64,000 nucleotides of DNA from Aquatica leii (lineage: Eukaryota > Arthropoda > Insecta > Coleoptera > Lampyridae): NCBI GenBank assembly GCA_035610365.1, contig CM069435.1:85097389-85161388 (forward strand). Reading direction: 5' to 3'. Within the stretch, counting starts at the first letter, position 1. Each line of letters starts with the position of its first letter. The translations under genes and the position numbers were made by a program. Positions 41,963 through 53,539 of this stretch are shown here, piece by piece. The notes beneath the pieces were generated by a model. The model did no database searches. It saw only the letters and a program-made list of their open reading frames with translations, and was not told where the DNA came from.

Positions 41963-44517
41963 ACTGGTCTGCATGAAAATCGGCCCTGATACCATTCTTG
42001 ACGATTCTTATGTAAAATGACCTCCTGAATCCTAAAATGAGCTCCGTTTTTACCCATTACCCACCTATTTTGGGGGGACCTCATTTTTATTTTATTTTTT
42101 GCATTTTTTTAGAATTTGAATTTTACCTTATAGCCGTTAAACATCCCAAAGCAGGTAATAAAATTTATACCAAAGTATATGGCAAAAGTTTTGCTATAAA
42201 ATGTATATAGAAACAACAATAAAATACAAATATATAAGAACAGTAAAAAAATATCAATAAACAGTTAGGAAGATTCACTGCACGACGCTGGCGATCTCAA
42301 TACCACATGCAGGTTTGAACAGGAATTTTCGACAGGCTTGAACTTGCATTACTGTTCTCATTATAGTATATTACATTGTTTGCTTAACTGCTTCGAACAG
42401 TACATCTATAGCTGTTGCAGATTTAACTTGTTGACGTTTTAAAGGTGCTGGATTTTGTGTTCATTTTTGTTCATTTGTGTAAAACAGTAAAACTACTTTT
42501 ACTCCGAATTTTTTCAAGCGACTAAGTGTGATTTGTGGTTAATGTCGGGCGTTGAATTAGTTTAATTATGCCACGCGAGTGTAAAAATTATCCCGATAGC
42601 TTCTGCTATGTCTGCGGGGAATTAACTTTAAAAGCGCAACGAAAACCCCTTTCTCCGCTTGTTAAAACGGCTTATAAATTGTACTTTTATTGTCAAGTTG
42701 GCGACCAGGACAAGACTTGGGCTCAATCAGTTTGCTGTACGACTTGTTACAGTAGTTTGACCAAATGGCTCAAAGGTACCCGTAAATCAATGCCATTTGC
42801 TGTGCCCATGGTTTGGCGTGAACCTCGCTGTCATCTTACAGATTGTTACTTTTGTATGACTTCCACCGTCGGGTTTTTGAGCAAAAGTAAGCATACAATT
42901 CAGTATCCCAATATTCCGTCAGCTCTAAGACCTGTTCCTCATAACGATACTTTGCCAATCCCAGAGCCCCCAAACACGTATACTCTAGAGCCGGAAATTG
43001 ATTTAAAAGACTCTGAGCCACAACCTGGGGCTTCGAATGATACGTTCAATGATGATGAAGAGTATTCCGCAGATTTAGTTTCTCGGTAACCTCACCTCCT
43101 CACTCAATCGGAATTAAAAGATCTTGTCAGGGATTTGGAGTTACCCAAGACTACATTTCAGCTCCTAGCAACCCGACTTCAACAGTGGAATCTCTTAGAA
43201 AAGGGAGTAAAAATATCTTCTTACAGGACCAGGCAAGCAACCCTGAAATGTGTTTTCTCAAAAGATAAAGGTTTAGTGTTCTGCCCTAATACAAATTTAT
43301 TGATGACAGAGCTACAGATACCATGTGACCCAGACAAATAGAGACTGTTTATAGACTCATCAAAAACAAGCTTTAAAGTTGTCCTGTTGTCAAATGGGAA
43401 TGACTTCTTATCAGTTCCAGTTGCATACTCTGTTGATATGAAGGAAACGTACGAAAACATCTTCAGAATCCTTGATAAAATTATTTATCATGATCATAAG
43501 TGGAAACTTTGCGCTGACTTAAAAGTTGTTGCTCTACTCAGGGGCCTGCAATCAGGATTCACAAAATATTGCTGCTTCCTTTGTGAATGGGATAGCCGAG
43601 CCCGAGATAAACATTACATCGTACGGGACTGGCGTCTGCGAGAAAATCTTATTCCTGGTCAGAAAAATGTCGCCCACAATTCTTTGGTTCCGAAGGAAAA
43701 TATTTACTTACCACCTTTACACATCAAACTTGGATTGATCAAGCAGTTTGTGAAAGCAGTGGACAAGACAGGTCGCGCATTTCTATTTTTGAAAACTAAA
43801 TTTCTTCGTCTTAGCGAAGCTAAAATCAAAGAAGGCGTTTTTGTTGGTCCCCAGATTAGACAACTCTTCCAAGATTCGACGTTTATTGAACACCTAAATC
43901 GAAAAGAAAAACGAGCTTGGCTTGCATTTCAAAACGTTTGTAAGAACTTTCTGGGTAACCACAAAAGTGAAGATTATGTCGCTCACGTCGAGGAACTGCT
44001 TTTAGCGTACAAGGACATAGGATGTAACATGTCTCTTAAAGTTCACTTCCTTCACTCGCATCTGGACTTTTTCCCTAAAAATTTAGGAGCAGTCTCGGAT
44101 GAACACGGGGAACGGTTCCATCAAGACATCGCTAAGCTGGAGAAGAGATTTTCAGGGAAGTGAAATGCAAGCATGTTAGAAGAGTACTGCTGGTTTTTGA
44201 AACGAGAGAGCTGTACCTCAGGGTATAAAAGGAAAGCAAGCACCAAGTAACGATGAATATCTTTTTATTTATTACTGTTTATAGCTAAAATAGTTCTTTT
44301 TCCCATTTAAATTAAATTCATGTCCACATATTTATTATTATAATAATTATAATTATCACTATAGTTCGATAAATAAATTATAATTAATAATAAGTGGCAA
44401 AATTAGAGATTTGGGGCTCCCTCGAAAATGGTGAGTGATGGAAGAAAACGGAAGACATATTTGGATTCAGGACGTCATTTTACATAAGAATCACCCGGAA
44501 TAGTGTCAGGGCTCAAT
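41963..44517 (+). mobile_element. DNA transposon with ACTGGTCTGCA termini, copy B (right end truncated)
   Basis: Near-identical to copy A from ACTGGTCTGCATGAAAATCG through the gene and the 3' flank (GATTCAGGACGTCATTTTAC, GTCAGGGCTC). It breaks off at about 44517, losing the last 25-35 bp including the right ACTGGTCTGCA terminus. Same orientation as copy A, 8.2 kb apart, with unrelated flanks, so they are independent insertions rather than a tandem duplication. Confidence 0.87.
42568..44250 (+). pseudogene. Transposase-like protein of the ACTGGTCTGCA element, copy B, three nonsense codons
   Basis: ATG at 42568 (MPRECKNYPDSFCYVCGE). The whole gene stays in one frame to the final TAA at 44248-44250 (560 codons) but is interrupted by TAA at 43087-43089, TAG at 43339-43341 (Trp in copy A) and TGA at 44161-44163 (Trp/Asn region). 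It keeps the segment missing in copy A (KDIGCNMSLKVHFLHSHLDFF) and the GAVSDEHGERFHQDI block. The Cys-rich N-terminus and the two Asp-containing blocks match copy A. Dead, but it shows the family's true reading frame. Confidence 0.82.
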
Positions 44518-44639
44518 AATTGCATTCCAAAAGAAGGTTTTTTCACTTATTCTTCACCTGTTTATCTTTGTTATGTTGTTATATTTCTTATATTTCAGAA
44601 GTATCAGCTAAAATTGCTGATTTCCATTTTTTTCATCTT

Positions 44640-45437
44640 TGATGATTTATTTTGGGTTTAGTTTTGTTATGGTGACTTGCTTCAGATGAATTCACAAGGA
44701 ATTCAGTCTCATCGAAAAATACGACTACATCTAGAAATTCATTTTTCTAAAAAACAGCTGTGATGTTTTTTCTAGTACAAAAAGATTTGTATGCTGTATT
44801 TACGAGGTCGGCGATATCACAGAATGTAATGATTTTTCCAAGATGGCTGATCATGCAGTTTTTGTAAATAGCATTATATTTTGGTTTGAACGGCTCATAC
44901 ACAGACACAGTGGACCGGAAAGTTAAACAAAAGTACGCGTTCTTATTAGCATTAGTAATTTCTTTCCTAGGATGTTTATCTCTGCCAAAATCGGCCATGT
45001 GTAATGTAGGCAAAATATTATTACTGGTCAGTTCCAATGTGATTGTGTTAGCGACATATAATGATGAGTACTTTTTTGTGGGTATTTCAAAAACTACTAT
45101 TAAAAAAACATGAATTACGTTAATAGTTTTCTTTAATAGTAGTTCGTGAGATACCCAAAAGATGGCATCCATTATTATATGTCGTTTTAATGTGGTTAAC
45201 GTTAACATGACTTTCAAGGATTTCGAATGGGTCCTCTTCTAAGCAGTGCGTATGCTGAACAATTTGATTAAATACTAAATCAAAATTTTCATTGTTATTT
45301 ACTACTTTTTGTGGCTGATCTGAAGATTGTTTATGAGCATCATTGCTATGTCCTCTGGGGTAAACAAATGCAGGAGGTATATCGGTTTCGGCAGCATTTA
45401 TTGTAAATAAAAGTGTAACAAAGTCGGTCACGTTCAC
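44640..45437 (-). pseudogene. pogo/Tigger-like transposase remnant
   Basis: The minus frame 45120-45437 has VTDFVTLLFTINAAETDIPPAFVYPRG (the block after the first Asp in pogo DDE domains) and FEILESHVNVNHI (the degenerate LDNHESH block). The frame 44747-45217 has SVYEPFKPKYNAIY, HLGKIITFCDIADLVNTAYK and ITAVF, the conserved end of pogo/Tigger and jerky-type transposases. The middle is scrambled by a local inverted duplication at 45052-45184. The N-terminal DNA-binding part was not found upstream. Confidence 0.75.
45052..45184. repeat. Local inverted duplication inside the pogo remnant
   Basis: CGACATATAATGATG...GGGTATTTCAAAAACTACTATTAAA (45052-45102) recurs inverted as TTTAATAGTAGTTCGTGAGATACCC...ATTATTATATGTCG (45132-45184). 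The arms are about 52 bp around a 29-bp spacer. Confidence 0.75.
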
Positions 45438-46189
45438 CAGAAGTCAATATGTTTTTGATACGTTTAGTATTTTACTTGGTTTATGCAGTGTTGCTACTCC
45501 AGCTTTATCAGCATTAAAAATACGATCCGGTGTGAATTTCTCATACAATTTTATTTATTTAAAAAAAAAATCCAGCATTGTGTCTAATAAACAGAGAAAT
45601 CAAAGATATTGTTTTTTTTTCGGTTCCTAAAACTAAAATGCCATATGTTTTAAATTACACGTTCTTGCATGTTTGAAAGCCCGAACTTGAACACTTGTTA
45701 GACAGTAAAGCCATTTGATTACTTTTGGAATGTATGAACATATCTTATCTCAAATTTAAAGTTAAGGTCTAGCATCCAAGATCTCCTGCTGTTTCGGTTT
45801 TTCTCGAAATATAAAAAATCAAGTATTGAAATTTGCTAGCCCTTTTATTTATACTTTGTTGTGGAACGGCAAATGTGTAGGTCAATACTAAAATCAAAGA
45901 CTTTGGGATCATCAACGTCTTCCTCCTTGTCTACATATGTATGTGTATACATCGTGAGATTGTGTAGAATTTGTGCCGCACCCCACTGCAGCATGACGAA
46001 AGAGGATGTTTTACACAATTTTTCTGGTAGTTAAAATGTAAAACATCAGGGAGATTACCTATTTCAACTTTTTGGAAATAAATGTTTTCTGAAGTTAAAG
46101 CATTCACAAGAACCAGTAAATTAACATTTTTATCATTGTAATCACTAGACAATAACATTGCCCAGTTTACGTTTATTTTTAATTTATTT
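45438..46189. other. No supported gene
   Basis: A 75-codon minus frame (45931-46158) is not recognisable. AT-rich otherwise. Confidence 0.35.
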
Positions 46190-47535
46190 TTTTAAAATTT
46201 TATTCAAGAGGTGGTGCACCTCCGTTTTACAACTACTTCAGCAGTTCTGTTTTGTCAATAAAGTCGAGAACTTATTTGTATTTTGAGTGTTTGATTGTGT
46301 CTCTGTAGGGAAGAGTTTTGTGTGCCTCATCCTTGAAGAGTTTTGCCATAATTTCCTATGCTTCACTGCTGCAAATGATTTTTTTTTTCATTGTCGTAGG
46401 CGATTTCGAAAATGGGTTCAGGTTCTATTGTTTCCTTTTTAGCTAACGCATCCGCTATTAGGTTTTTCTTAACACTTTGGTCTTTTGGTAACTAAATGAG
46501 CTGTACTTGTTGGCGAGTTGACAATATTTTCAGGCTGTTTATGCATGCTATAATTCGTTTGGATTTTATTACTGACGATCTTAGTGCCAGTAGTGCCGCT
46601 TGATTGTCAGACATAATCGATATCGGACTATTAGCCTACGATTTCAAGTCGATAATGTTCCTGACACACCAGTCGATAGCAGTAACTTCAGCTTTATAGT
46701 TCCTGCCTCTATATATTCCTACAACTTTTTCTAGATGAGCGTTGAAAGTCAGTCTGGTATCAAGAGGGAGTCCCAGATATTTGACTTCTTTTGTCATCGA
46801 TAGCGTGACTCCGTACATCGTAGGTAGTTTTATGTCATCTGTTTTCCGTCGTTTGGTAAACGGAACGATCGCCGTCTTAGTTGAGTTCACTGATACCCCT
46901 TCTTTTTTGCACCATTTTTCGATAGTGTTTAGTGCACTCTGAATTATGTTCGATACAGTTGCCTCAAACTTCTCGTCTGTGATAATGGTGAGATCGTCGG
47001 CGTATTCTAAAGAGAATACACCTTCGTCTTCTAGTTCTTGTAGTAGGCTGTTCATGACGAGGCACCATAGTAGAGGTGACAGCACCCGGCCTTGTGGACA
47101 CCCGTCAACTATTTTGGTTCCTGCAGTGCTACCGTACAAAATAGCTGTTACTGCCCGATTCCTCAGAATTGAGCTGACCCAGTTTCGCACTAGAGGTGTG
47201 ATGTCTTTTTTCTCCATTGCTCTTGCAATCGAGGTGAAGGTAGTATTGTCAAATGCTCCTTCAATATATAGAAAAGCACCCAATTGCATTTTTGCATCTG
47301 TTTACTAGTTGGTGAATTGTTATCTCGCAAGATTTTTCGGATTGGTATGCATATTGGTTTTGGTGCAGAGGCGAAGCCTTTAGTGTCAGGTCCCGTAAAT
47401 ACCTGTCGACTACTTTGTTTTTAACTTGAAGGAAGTCAAGCTGGTCTGTAAGATTTTGCCTGGGCATACAAAGGTCTCTCTGGTTTTGGTATAAATACTA
47501 CCTTGACAATCCGCCAGCTGTTTTGTATATGCAGT
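46190..47535 (-). mobile_element. 5'-truncated R1/LOA-like LINE (reverse transcriptase plus RNase H)
   Basis: Minus strand from about 47525: VKVVFIPKPERPLYAQAKS, VVDRYLRDLTLK, HQNQYAYQSEKSCEITIHQLV, GAFLYIEGAFDNTTF (Asp changed to Tyr in the usual LDIEGAFD), DGCPQGRVLSPLLWCLVMNSLL, VFSLEYADDLTIIT (catalytic YADD), EVKYLGLPLDTRLTFN. After a TAG at about 46636 an RNase H part continues: ISIMSDNQAALLAL, LIWLPKDQSVKKNLIADALAKK, ending near 46400. It is typical of jockey-superfamily LINEs with RNase H (R1/LOA/I). It begins abruptly within the RT domain, so it was 5'-truncated on insertion. Few frame breaks, so it is one of the younger elements here. Confidence 0.88.
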
Positions 47536-48296
47536 TTACGTTTAGCAAAGCAACGTTTGTGACATCTGTGAAACTTAACTTTAGAAGAGATGTGTTTAAC
47601 TCTTAGCACACTTTTATACTTGGATTACATTTAGTAGGATAACACTTTAATGAATTTTACCTATTGATTATAATTGACTGGGAAATATTCGATGCGATCT
47701 AATTCAACGTTGTAGAAAAGATATTCTTTCACCAAGTATGTTTATTTAGTAGGACAGAGAGGGCTAAATAAAATGTGGGCTGTATCTCACACTTTTTTTA
47801 ATGAAAACTGTCAATGAGATAAGGCTACCGGGTTATTTATCTAACCGTAGACAACCATCTACAGATATCTTTATTACGCCCATAACTTTCATTACGAGAT
47901 GTCACCGCTATCAAATTTTGTTTATGGTTATCTCTGTTACATAGTAACTGACACTACGAGATGTCACCACCATTAAATTTTGTTTATGATATTTATCTAC
48001 ATTTTGCACTTTTGCTTGCTTTCAATATCTTTGACATTGGAAGTTTGTAATCCTGATTTCTTTTTTTTTACACTTTTAAAGTAACAGAACCGTATTTTTT
48101 AACACGCGTAATGGGGTGGTCTGACACAAGACAATTGATGTTTACATTAAAATCAGTATATCAAAGTTAAAGTATAATAAATAAATGGTTACAAAGATGG
48201 AAACGTTGAAAGCTGATTTTATATCCACGTAATTCAAATAAGTTTTAAATAAACCGCGGACTAAAAACATTGATTAATAAATGATGTGATTAACAT
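47536..48296. other. Gene-free stretch with a short direct repeat
   Basis: TTACGAGATGTCACCGCTATCAAATTTTG at 47892 recurs as CTACGAGATGTCACCACCATTAAATTTTG at 47954, a 62-bp period. Nothing else was recognised. Confidence 0.5.
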
Positions 48297-48462
48297 GAGT
48301 GAAATACGACGGCACAGTCATCTCATAGTATAAATTTACTATGCATGAATAATAATATAAATAAAACTTTCAACGTTTCCATCGTCATAGCCATTAACTT
48401 ACTCTAATTCATGCATTGTAAATTTATACTATAAGATAGCTCTACCATCGTATTTCACTCAT
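48297..48462. repeat. Palindromic MITE-like element, copy 1
   Basis: GAGTGAAATACGACGGCACAGTCATCTCATAGTATAAATTTACTATGCATGAA (48297-48350) pairs with TTCATGCATTGTAAATTTATACTATAAGATAGC...CGTATTTCACTC (48411-48462). It shares the CATCTCATAGTATA core with the inverted repeat at 52163. Confidence 0.75.
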
Positions 48463-48599
48463 AAATTATAATATTTATTTCTTGACTGAGATCTCGGAGT
48501 GCAAAATAGCACATGCTTCAAATAGACCACTATTAACAACGTGTGTGAAAATTCTAGTGATGGCGATGTGTTTATTAAATGTTTTGATCCGAAATTTCT

Positions 48600-49110
48600 G
48601 GTACAAACCAGGACTGGGCAAAATAATAACATGAACTATTTAAAATACAAAATACAAATTACTACATCAAAATGAATTGGAAATATAAAATACAAATTAC
48701 ACTGATCACATAGTATTTGAATTACCAAAATGTTCGAAATATATACATACTTTTCTCACTGCACATATAAGCTACCATGATTAGTGATGCAAATTCAAAA
48801 AACGCCCCGTTTAAAAGAAATATAATTAAAAAAAAACAGTACTTGTTTGTAGGGATTTTATACAACGCTCTGTCGCATGTCGGTAGAAAAAAACTGCAAA
48901 ACCGTTTTTTTCCAGAATAAAAACATTTTTTTGTTGAAAAAAAAAACCCTACAGAACACAATAGAAAGATAGAAACGGTAGGCGGCGGTGTTGCAAAATA
49001 CTTGAAAAAGATAATGTATTTGAAATACGAAATACAAAATACCCTTCCTAAATAAGAATATATGAAATACAAAACATTTATTTTTGAATTTGTCGAATGC
49101 TCTTTGTCTT
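48600..49110. repeat. AAATACAAAATAC-rich repeat region
   Basis: Many copies of AAATACAAATTAC/AAATACAAAATAC at 48639-48700 and the same on both strands near 49010-49075. This resembles subterminal repeats of a non-autonomous hAT-like element. The overlapping minus frames (48722-49123, 48858-49283) are a by-product of the repeats and show no domain. Confidence 0.5.
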
Positions 49111-52100
49111 TTCCGATTTTCAAGAAAATTAAGCACGGGATATTGAAGAAAATCTGTTATTCTCTTATATAGTATACTTACAACTAAAAGTTGCTTTTCT
49201 TCGCGGTTCGCGTTTCGCAATAGTTTGACGGATAATCCTCCATAAATAATTAAAAAAAATGTGAATAAAATTTGATTGAACAAATGCGCCTTCCAAATTT
49301 TTTGAGAATTTTTTTATATATGGTTGAGAGTTGCATGGTATTATTTCACCACATGACACCTTTGGGAAGTGAGTAGAGGATAAAAAGAAACGCTCTCCTT
49401 CATTTTTTTTCTCTTTTATTGTTGGCCTGGATCTCTTGGTAGGTCTTTGACTTAGTAATATGGTTTCTGTTACATATTACATTTTATTTAGTTTCTTTAA
49501 TACTTTAATTGCAGGTTTTTTTAAAATTACGGGAACTTCTGGGTTCTAGCTGTTTGTTTGACGTTTTTTTAATATCTTTAGTATTTTATGAACAGTTAGT
49601 TCTGCATAGTAGTCGAAAACATTCTTGACTGTTTCAAATTCTAAATTAATGTCATGCTGTGTTTCTAAAATTACTAGGGTTTGTATTTTGAATTAATATA
49701 TATCTGATGCAACTCTTAACAGGTCATGTTTTTTTAATTTGTAGTGATCTGGTTTATAAAAGATGGCGTTTTATCTCATTTTACAGTTGCTGTTATGGAA
49801 CATCTGAACTAGGCATTTCTTGGGAGATGTTTGATATATTTCAGACTTTCACATTTAGCGAGCAAAAAGTACGCAGCGACTTCTCGCTGTGACTGTGATC
49901 GTCAAGCTACCCCTTTTTACGTTGTTTTAAGTTCGTTATACACTGTTTACTTTCAATATGTGGGAAGGCTGTAGTAGGTTAAATAAAACACACAGAAAAA
50001 ACTACATCGTGATTTAGGCAAATAAACTCCTCCGGTCTTCTAATTGAAAGTAAATTCAAGATAATTGCTTAATTTAGTTTTATCAACCAATCTGTTTATA
50101 ATCAAAGATATCAATAAACATCAGAAAGTTAGGAAATCTTAAATTTAAGGCAATTCACTGTTTATTACAGATATGATAACATGTTTAAATCTCAACACAT
50201 ATAAACACGTGCACAAACATCATTATTTTAAACAGAAGAAGAGTTATTTAACTGACGTCTTGCCAGTAGGTACTGAGGTCCTAGTTACGGAAGTTAGAGT
50301 TCAAATAAATACACATATATAATGAACACGCAATAATATATCAAACAAATGTTATAAAATGTAGGTAGGTTTCATATTATATATGCTGATTGTATTGCCG
50401 TCAGAACCTTTCTGCTTCGACGGTCAACCTCTAAGCAAGCGTCTTGCTCTTAAAGCGAAACCTGCGCATTCTGGTAATTATCGGTCTTTAATTGGATTTA
50501 AACTTAAACTGGATCATCTCAATCTGATTAGACGACATCTTGAGTAATCGCTGTTTTAACATTGTAATTACAAGCTTAAAAAATAATTTACTTTTTAGAC
50601 TAGTGATGAACTATTTTAATTTATCACTACAAAAAATTTAGTAAAAAGGAACAATGAAAACTTACGTAATCCCTCAGTTCACACGGATAGTAAAATACAG
50701 ACAATGATGATTTTTTGTGTGCACGTAGAAGGTTATACAAACAACAAAAGAACAATGGTAATAAAAAATAACTTAGTTAACGTTCGGGAAAAACCTCTTA
50801 TATCATGTGCTATATCTTTTTCTTTTTTTTCGTTCTGTAGTTACTGGAGACAACCTGAACACATCTACGGGGTTATAGGTGATGAACCATGATTTAATTA
50901 CACTCGTTGTAGCAGGCAATGTTTAATATTAATCACGTCTTAAAAATTGTTTAATTATACTGGAACCATTAGTGTCTACGAAATACTGCGTACTAAAATA
51001 GTAATTGGATTGTATTCACGTTTTATCGTAAGAAGACTCCCTTTACTAAGACGAGAAGAAATGGTTCTTTTATAGATAGAAGAAGGATCATTTGGGTTGG
51101 TCAATCACGACTAAGTGTGACCGACTAAATCCGACTGTTGTCTCATATGACAATACGATGCGTCTAGAGACTAACGGAATGACTAGTTGTACCAATGTAA
51201 ACTAAACCACATTTTATATACACTTTGAGATGAGAGTGTTTTTTGTATTTATTGCGTATTTGGTGTGTAACAGTTTAGGAAAATTTTATTGATCTTGTCT
51301 TAACGAATTTTACTGGTTGTTAACAATCAGAATATTATAAAAGGTAAACATTCATTCATACACTAATTAAGCATAAACGTCAAAACTATTTTATCGAAAA
51401 AAAATTTTTGTATTTTATTCTTAGTAACCGAAAGTTACTTTCTTGTAAAACATAAATAATTAAAACAGACTTACTAGCAAATATCGATTCCTGTAATTTA
51501 CTTAGGGCCCACGTTGGTGTTTTGTGATTAAAAGCTTACACATTATATTACATTCCATTTAATGAGAACTGTGCAAACGATTCTTGACAATTCTTTAACG
51601 GTCGTTCTTAATTAACAAATTTAATTTTAATTAATGTTTATTTAATGATAATATTATACTGTACATTTACAACTTAGGCCCCACTGGGTTTTTTATGGAT
51701 GATTCATCTCGATTAGAGAAGTTTCTTTGTTTTTGTGATTTTTCTTAAGTTTACATGTAAATATTAGTCATTAAATAAGAGATTAATACGTTTTCTTTTA
51801 CATCTAAATCGGTTTTAAATATAGGATGGTTGAAATTTTAGGTTATAAAATGCTATAATTTTACATTCTTAAAATTAAAACTGAAAAGATGTTGAGATCT
51901 AGCCAAGTTTTGACGTAGGTTACATTTGGAATAATTTGTAAATTGAGATTTATTAGTTTATATGTTTTTGTTGATATCGAACTATAGTCTAAATAATGAG
52001 AGCGTGTATGCATGTCATCAATGACATTTTTAGGTACGTTAGAAAGTAAATGTTTTAAAATAAATGTGTTTATTTTAGATTTTCACAAAGAAGGTTTGTT

Positions 52101-52162
52101 TTATTTTTTTAGAAGTGGTAACTTCATCATCATTAAAGACCATTAGCAAAACATTGATGGCA
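49111..52162. other. Long gene-free stretch
   Basis: AT-rich with scattered short frames (49707-49892, 50704-50892) that show no recognisable domain. No bounded repeat was found. Confidence 0.4.
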
Positions 52163-52279
52163 GAGCCATCTCGTAGTATATGGTAGTATGTATAAACGAT
52201 AAACAGCTTATGTTTTCTGCCGTTATAGCTATTTACAGTTATTGTTTATACACAGTACGTTATACTATGAGATGGCTCC
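52163..52279. repeat. Palindromic MITE-like element, copy 2
   Basis: GAGCCATCTCGTAGTATA at the left pairs with TATACTATGAGATGGCTC at the right. GTATAAAC/GTTTATAC continue the arms inward. It is the same family as 48297-48462. Confidence 0.75.
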
Positions 52280-52499
52280 AAGCTATAAGGTTTGTCGATG
52301 CAATTGTGGGAATTACATTAGAGTGTATTTTTTACTGCTGATGAGATCCAAAAGGGCGAAACGACCGTCTAGTAGTTCACTCTGATGGCATTTGCACACT
52401 TGCATTGACATTACTTTAGCCCTTATGTATTTTACGTTGTGGTTTTATTCAAAACTATTTTAAATTAGGCGGATGTAAAATGAACTTACGTTTTCTGCC

Positions 52500-52930
52500 G
52501 TTATAGTTATTTAAGTTAGTCTGTAAGTAGTACATACTGTGCATGCCAATATCTAGTTTCTTAGTAAAAAGTTCACATAATTTATGGAATGTTCTAATCT
52601 CCGGGATATGTTTTTTAATAGTGTACTTTGCTTAGCTAGAATATTTTTGCAGCTCGTTTTCAATACTTGTTTACTTGGTGGGACGCCATGGTATGTTAAT
52701 GCAAAGACTTTAATTGGTATTTTCTTTTCATCAATCTACCAATGTGACAATTTATTGCGGTTCTAGGTACTCCCAGTGTAGGTTTTGTAGTCTGATCTAG
52801 ATGATCACTGTTTTGTTAGTTTATCTGCTTTTTTATAACCACTGATTTCCAGATAGTTTAGCATCTAGAGCACTTTTACAAAGCTTTTAGCGACTATTTG
52901 TCTCTTTGTATAGGTTTTTTGTTTTTGTTT
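52500..52930 (-). mobile_element. Degraded C-terminal fragment of an R1/LOA-type LINE
   Basis: Minus frames read NEKADKLTKQ-like sequence near 52820 (end of RNase H, shifted), then YHGVPPSKQVLKTSCKN, ILAKQSTLLKNISR near 52595-52690. These match the post-RNase-H tail of jockey-superfamily LINEs (W..-G.-QSK, LL.LSR). Frames are broken. Confidence 0.45.
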
Positions 52931-53539
52931 CTGTTACCTGCTGAACAGTATCTACTAACTGGAAACTAGGGAAAAAATGTATTTTGTGAATACCTGCTTC
53001 AGCTCTCGTCTTTCAGTCATTTTTGTACAAAATGAGGTTGTATCTTACGCTAATCTTTCCTTTCATTACCAAGCGAAGTTAAGGAAAGCCAGGGAGGGTT
53101 TTTATTGCAGATGCAGACGGTATTCTCATCTTCTTGTAATATTTGAGCAGACAAACTTTAGTTTTAGTCCAATGGTTTCTTGATTGACTTCGGTCTACAT
53201 GAAGGATGCATCTCGATCAGTCTGCGTTTTTTTAGGTACATTATTTTACTATGACCCGCAACGGGTGTTTGATTTCCTGGTATATCGAGGAACTTTTTCA
53301 GTTTTGGGTTGACTTATTCTTTACCATTGTTTGTGTATGTTTATCTTGTTAATTCATTTAGGATGTTACAAATTTTTTATTTTTTCGAAATAATTTGACA
53401 ACACACAATACGGCTTTGCAAGCTTTGCAGTAACATAATTTACTGCTGGTTTTTCTTCTTTGCGACTTTCTAGTGTATTTAGTTACTTACTAACCACGAG
53501 AGTGAGTAATAGAGCAACTTTTGTTCTAACATAACTGGT

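Noticed and set aside
33771..44517. Segmental duplication explaining the two ACTGGTCTGCA copies
   Set aside because: Similarity stops at the element termini and flanks differ, so separate transposition is the simpler explanation.
48722..49283. 133- and 141-codon minus ORFs
   Set aside because: They overlap each other in different frames and are made of AAATACAAAATAC repeats; low-complexity Phe/Tyr-rich products without domains.
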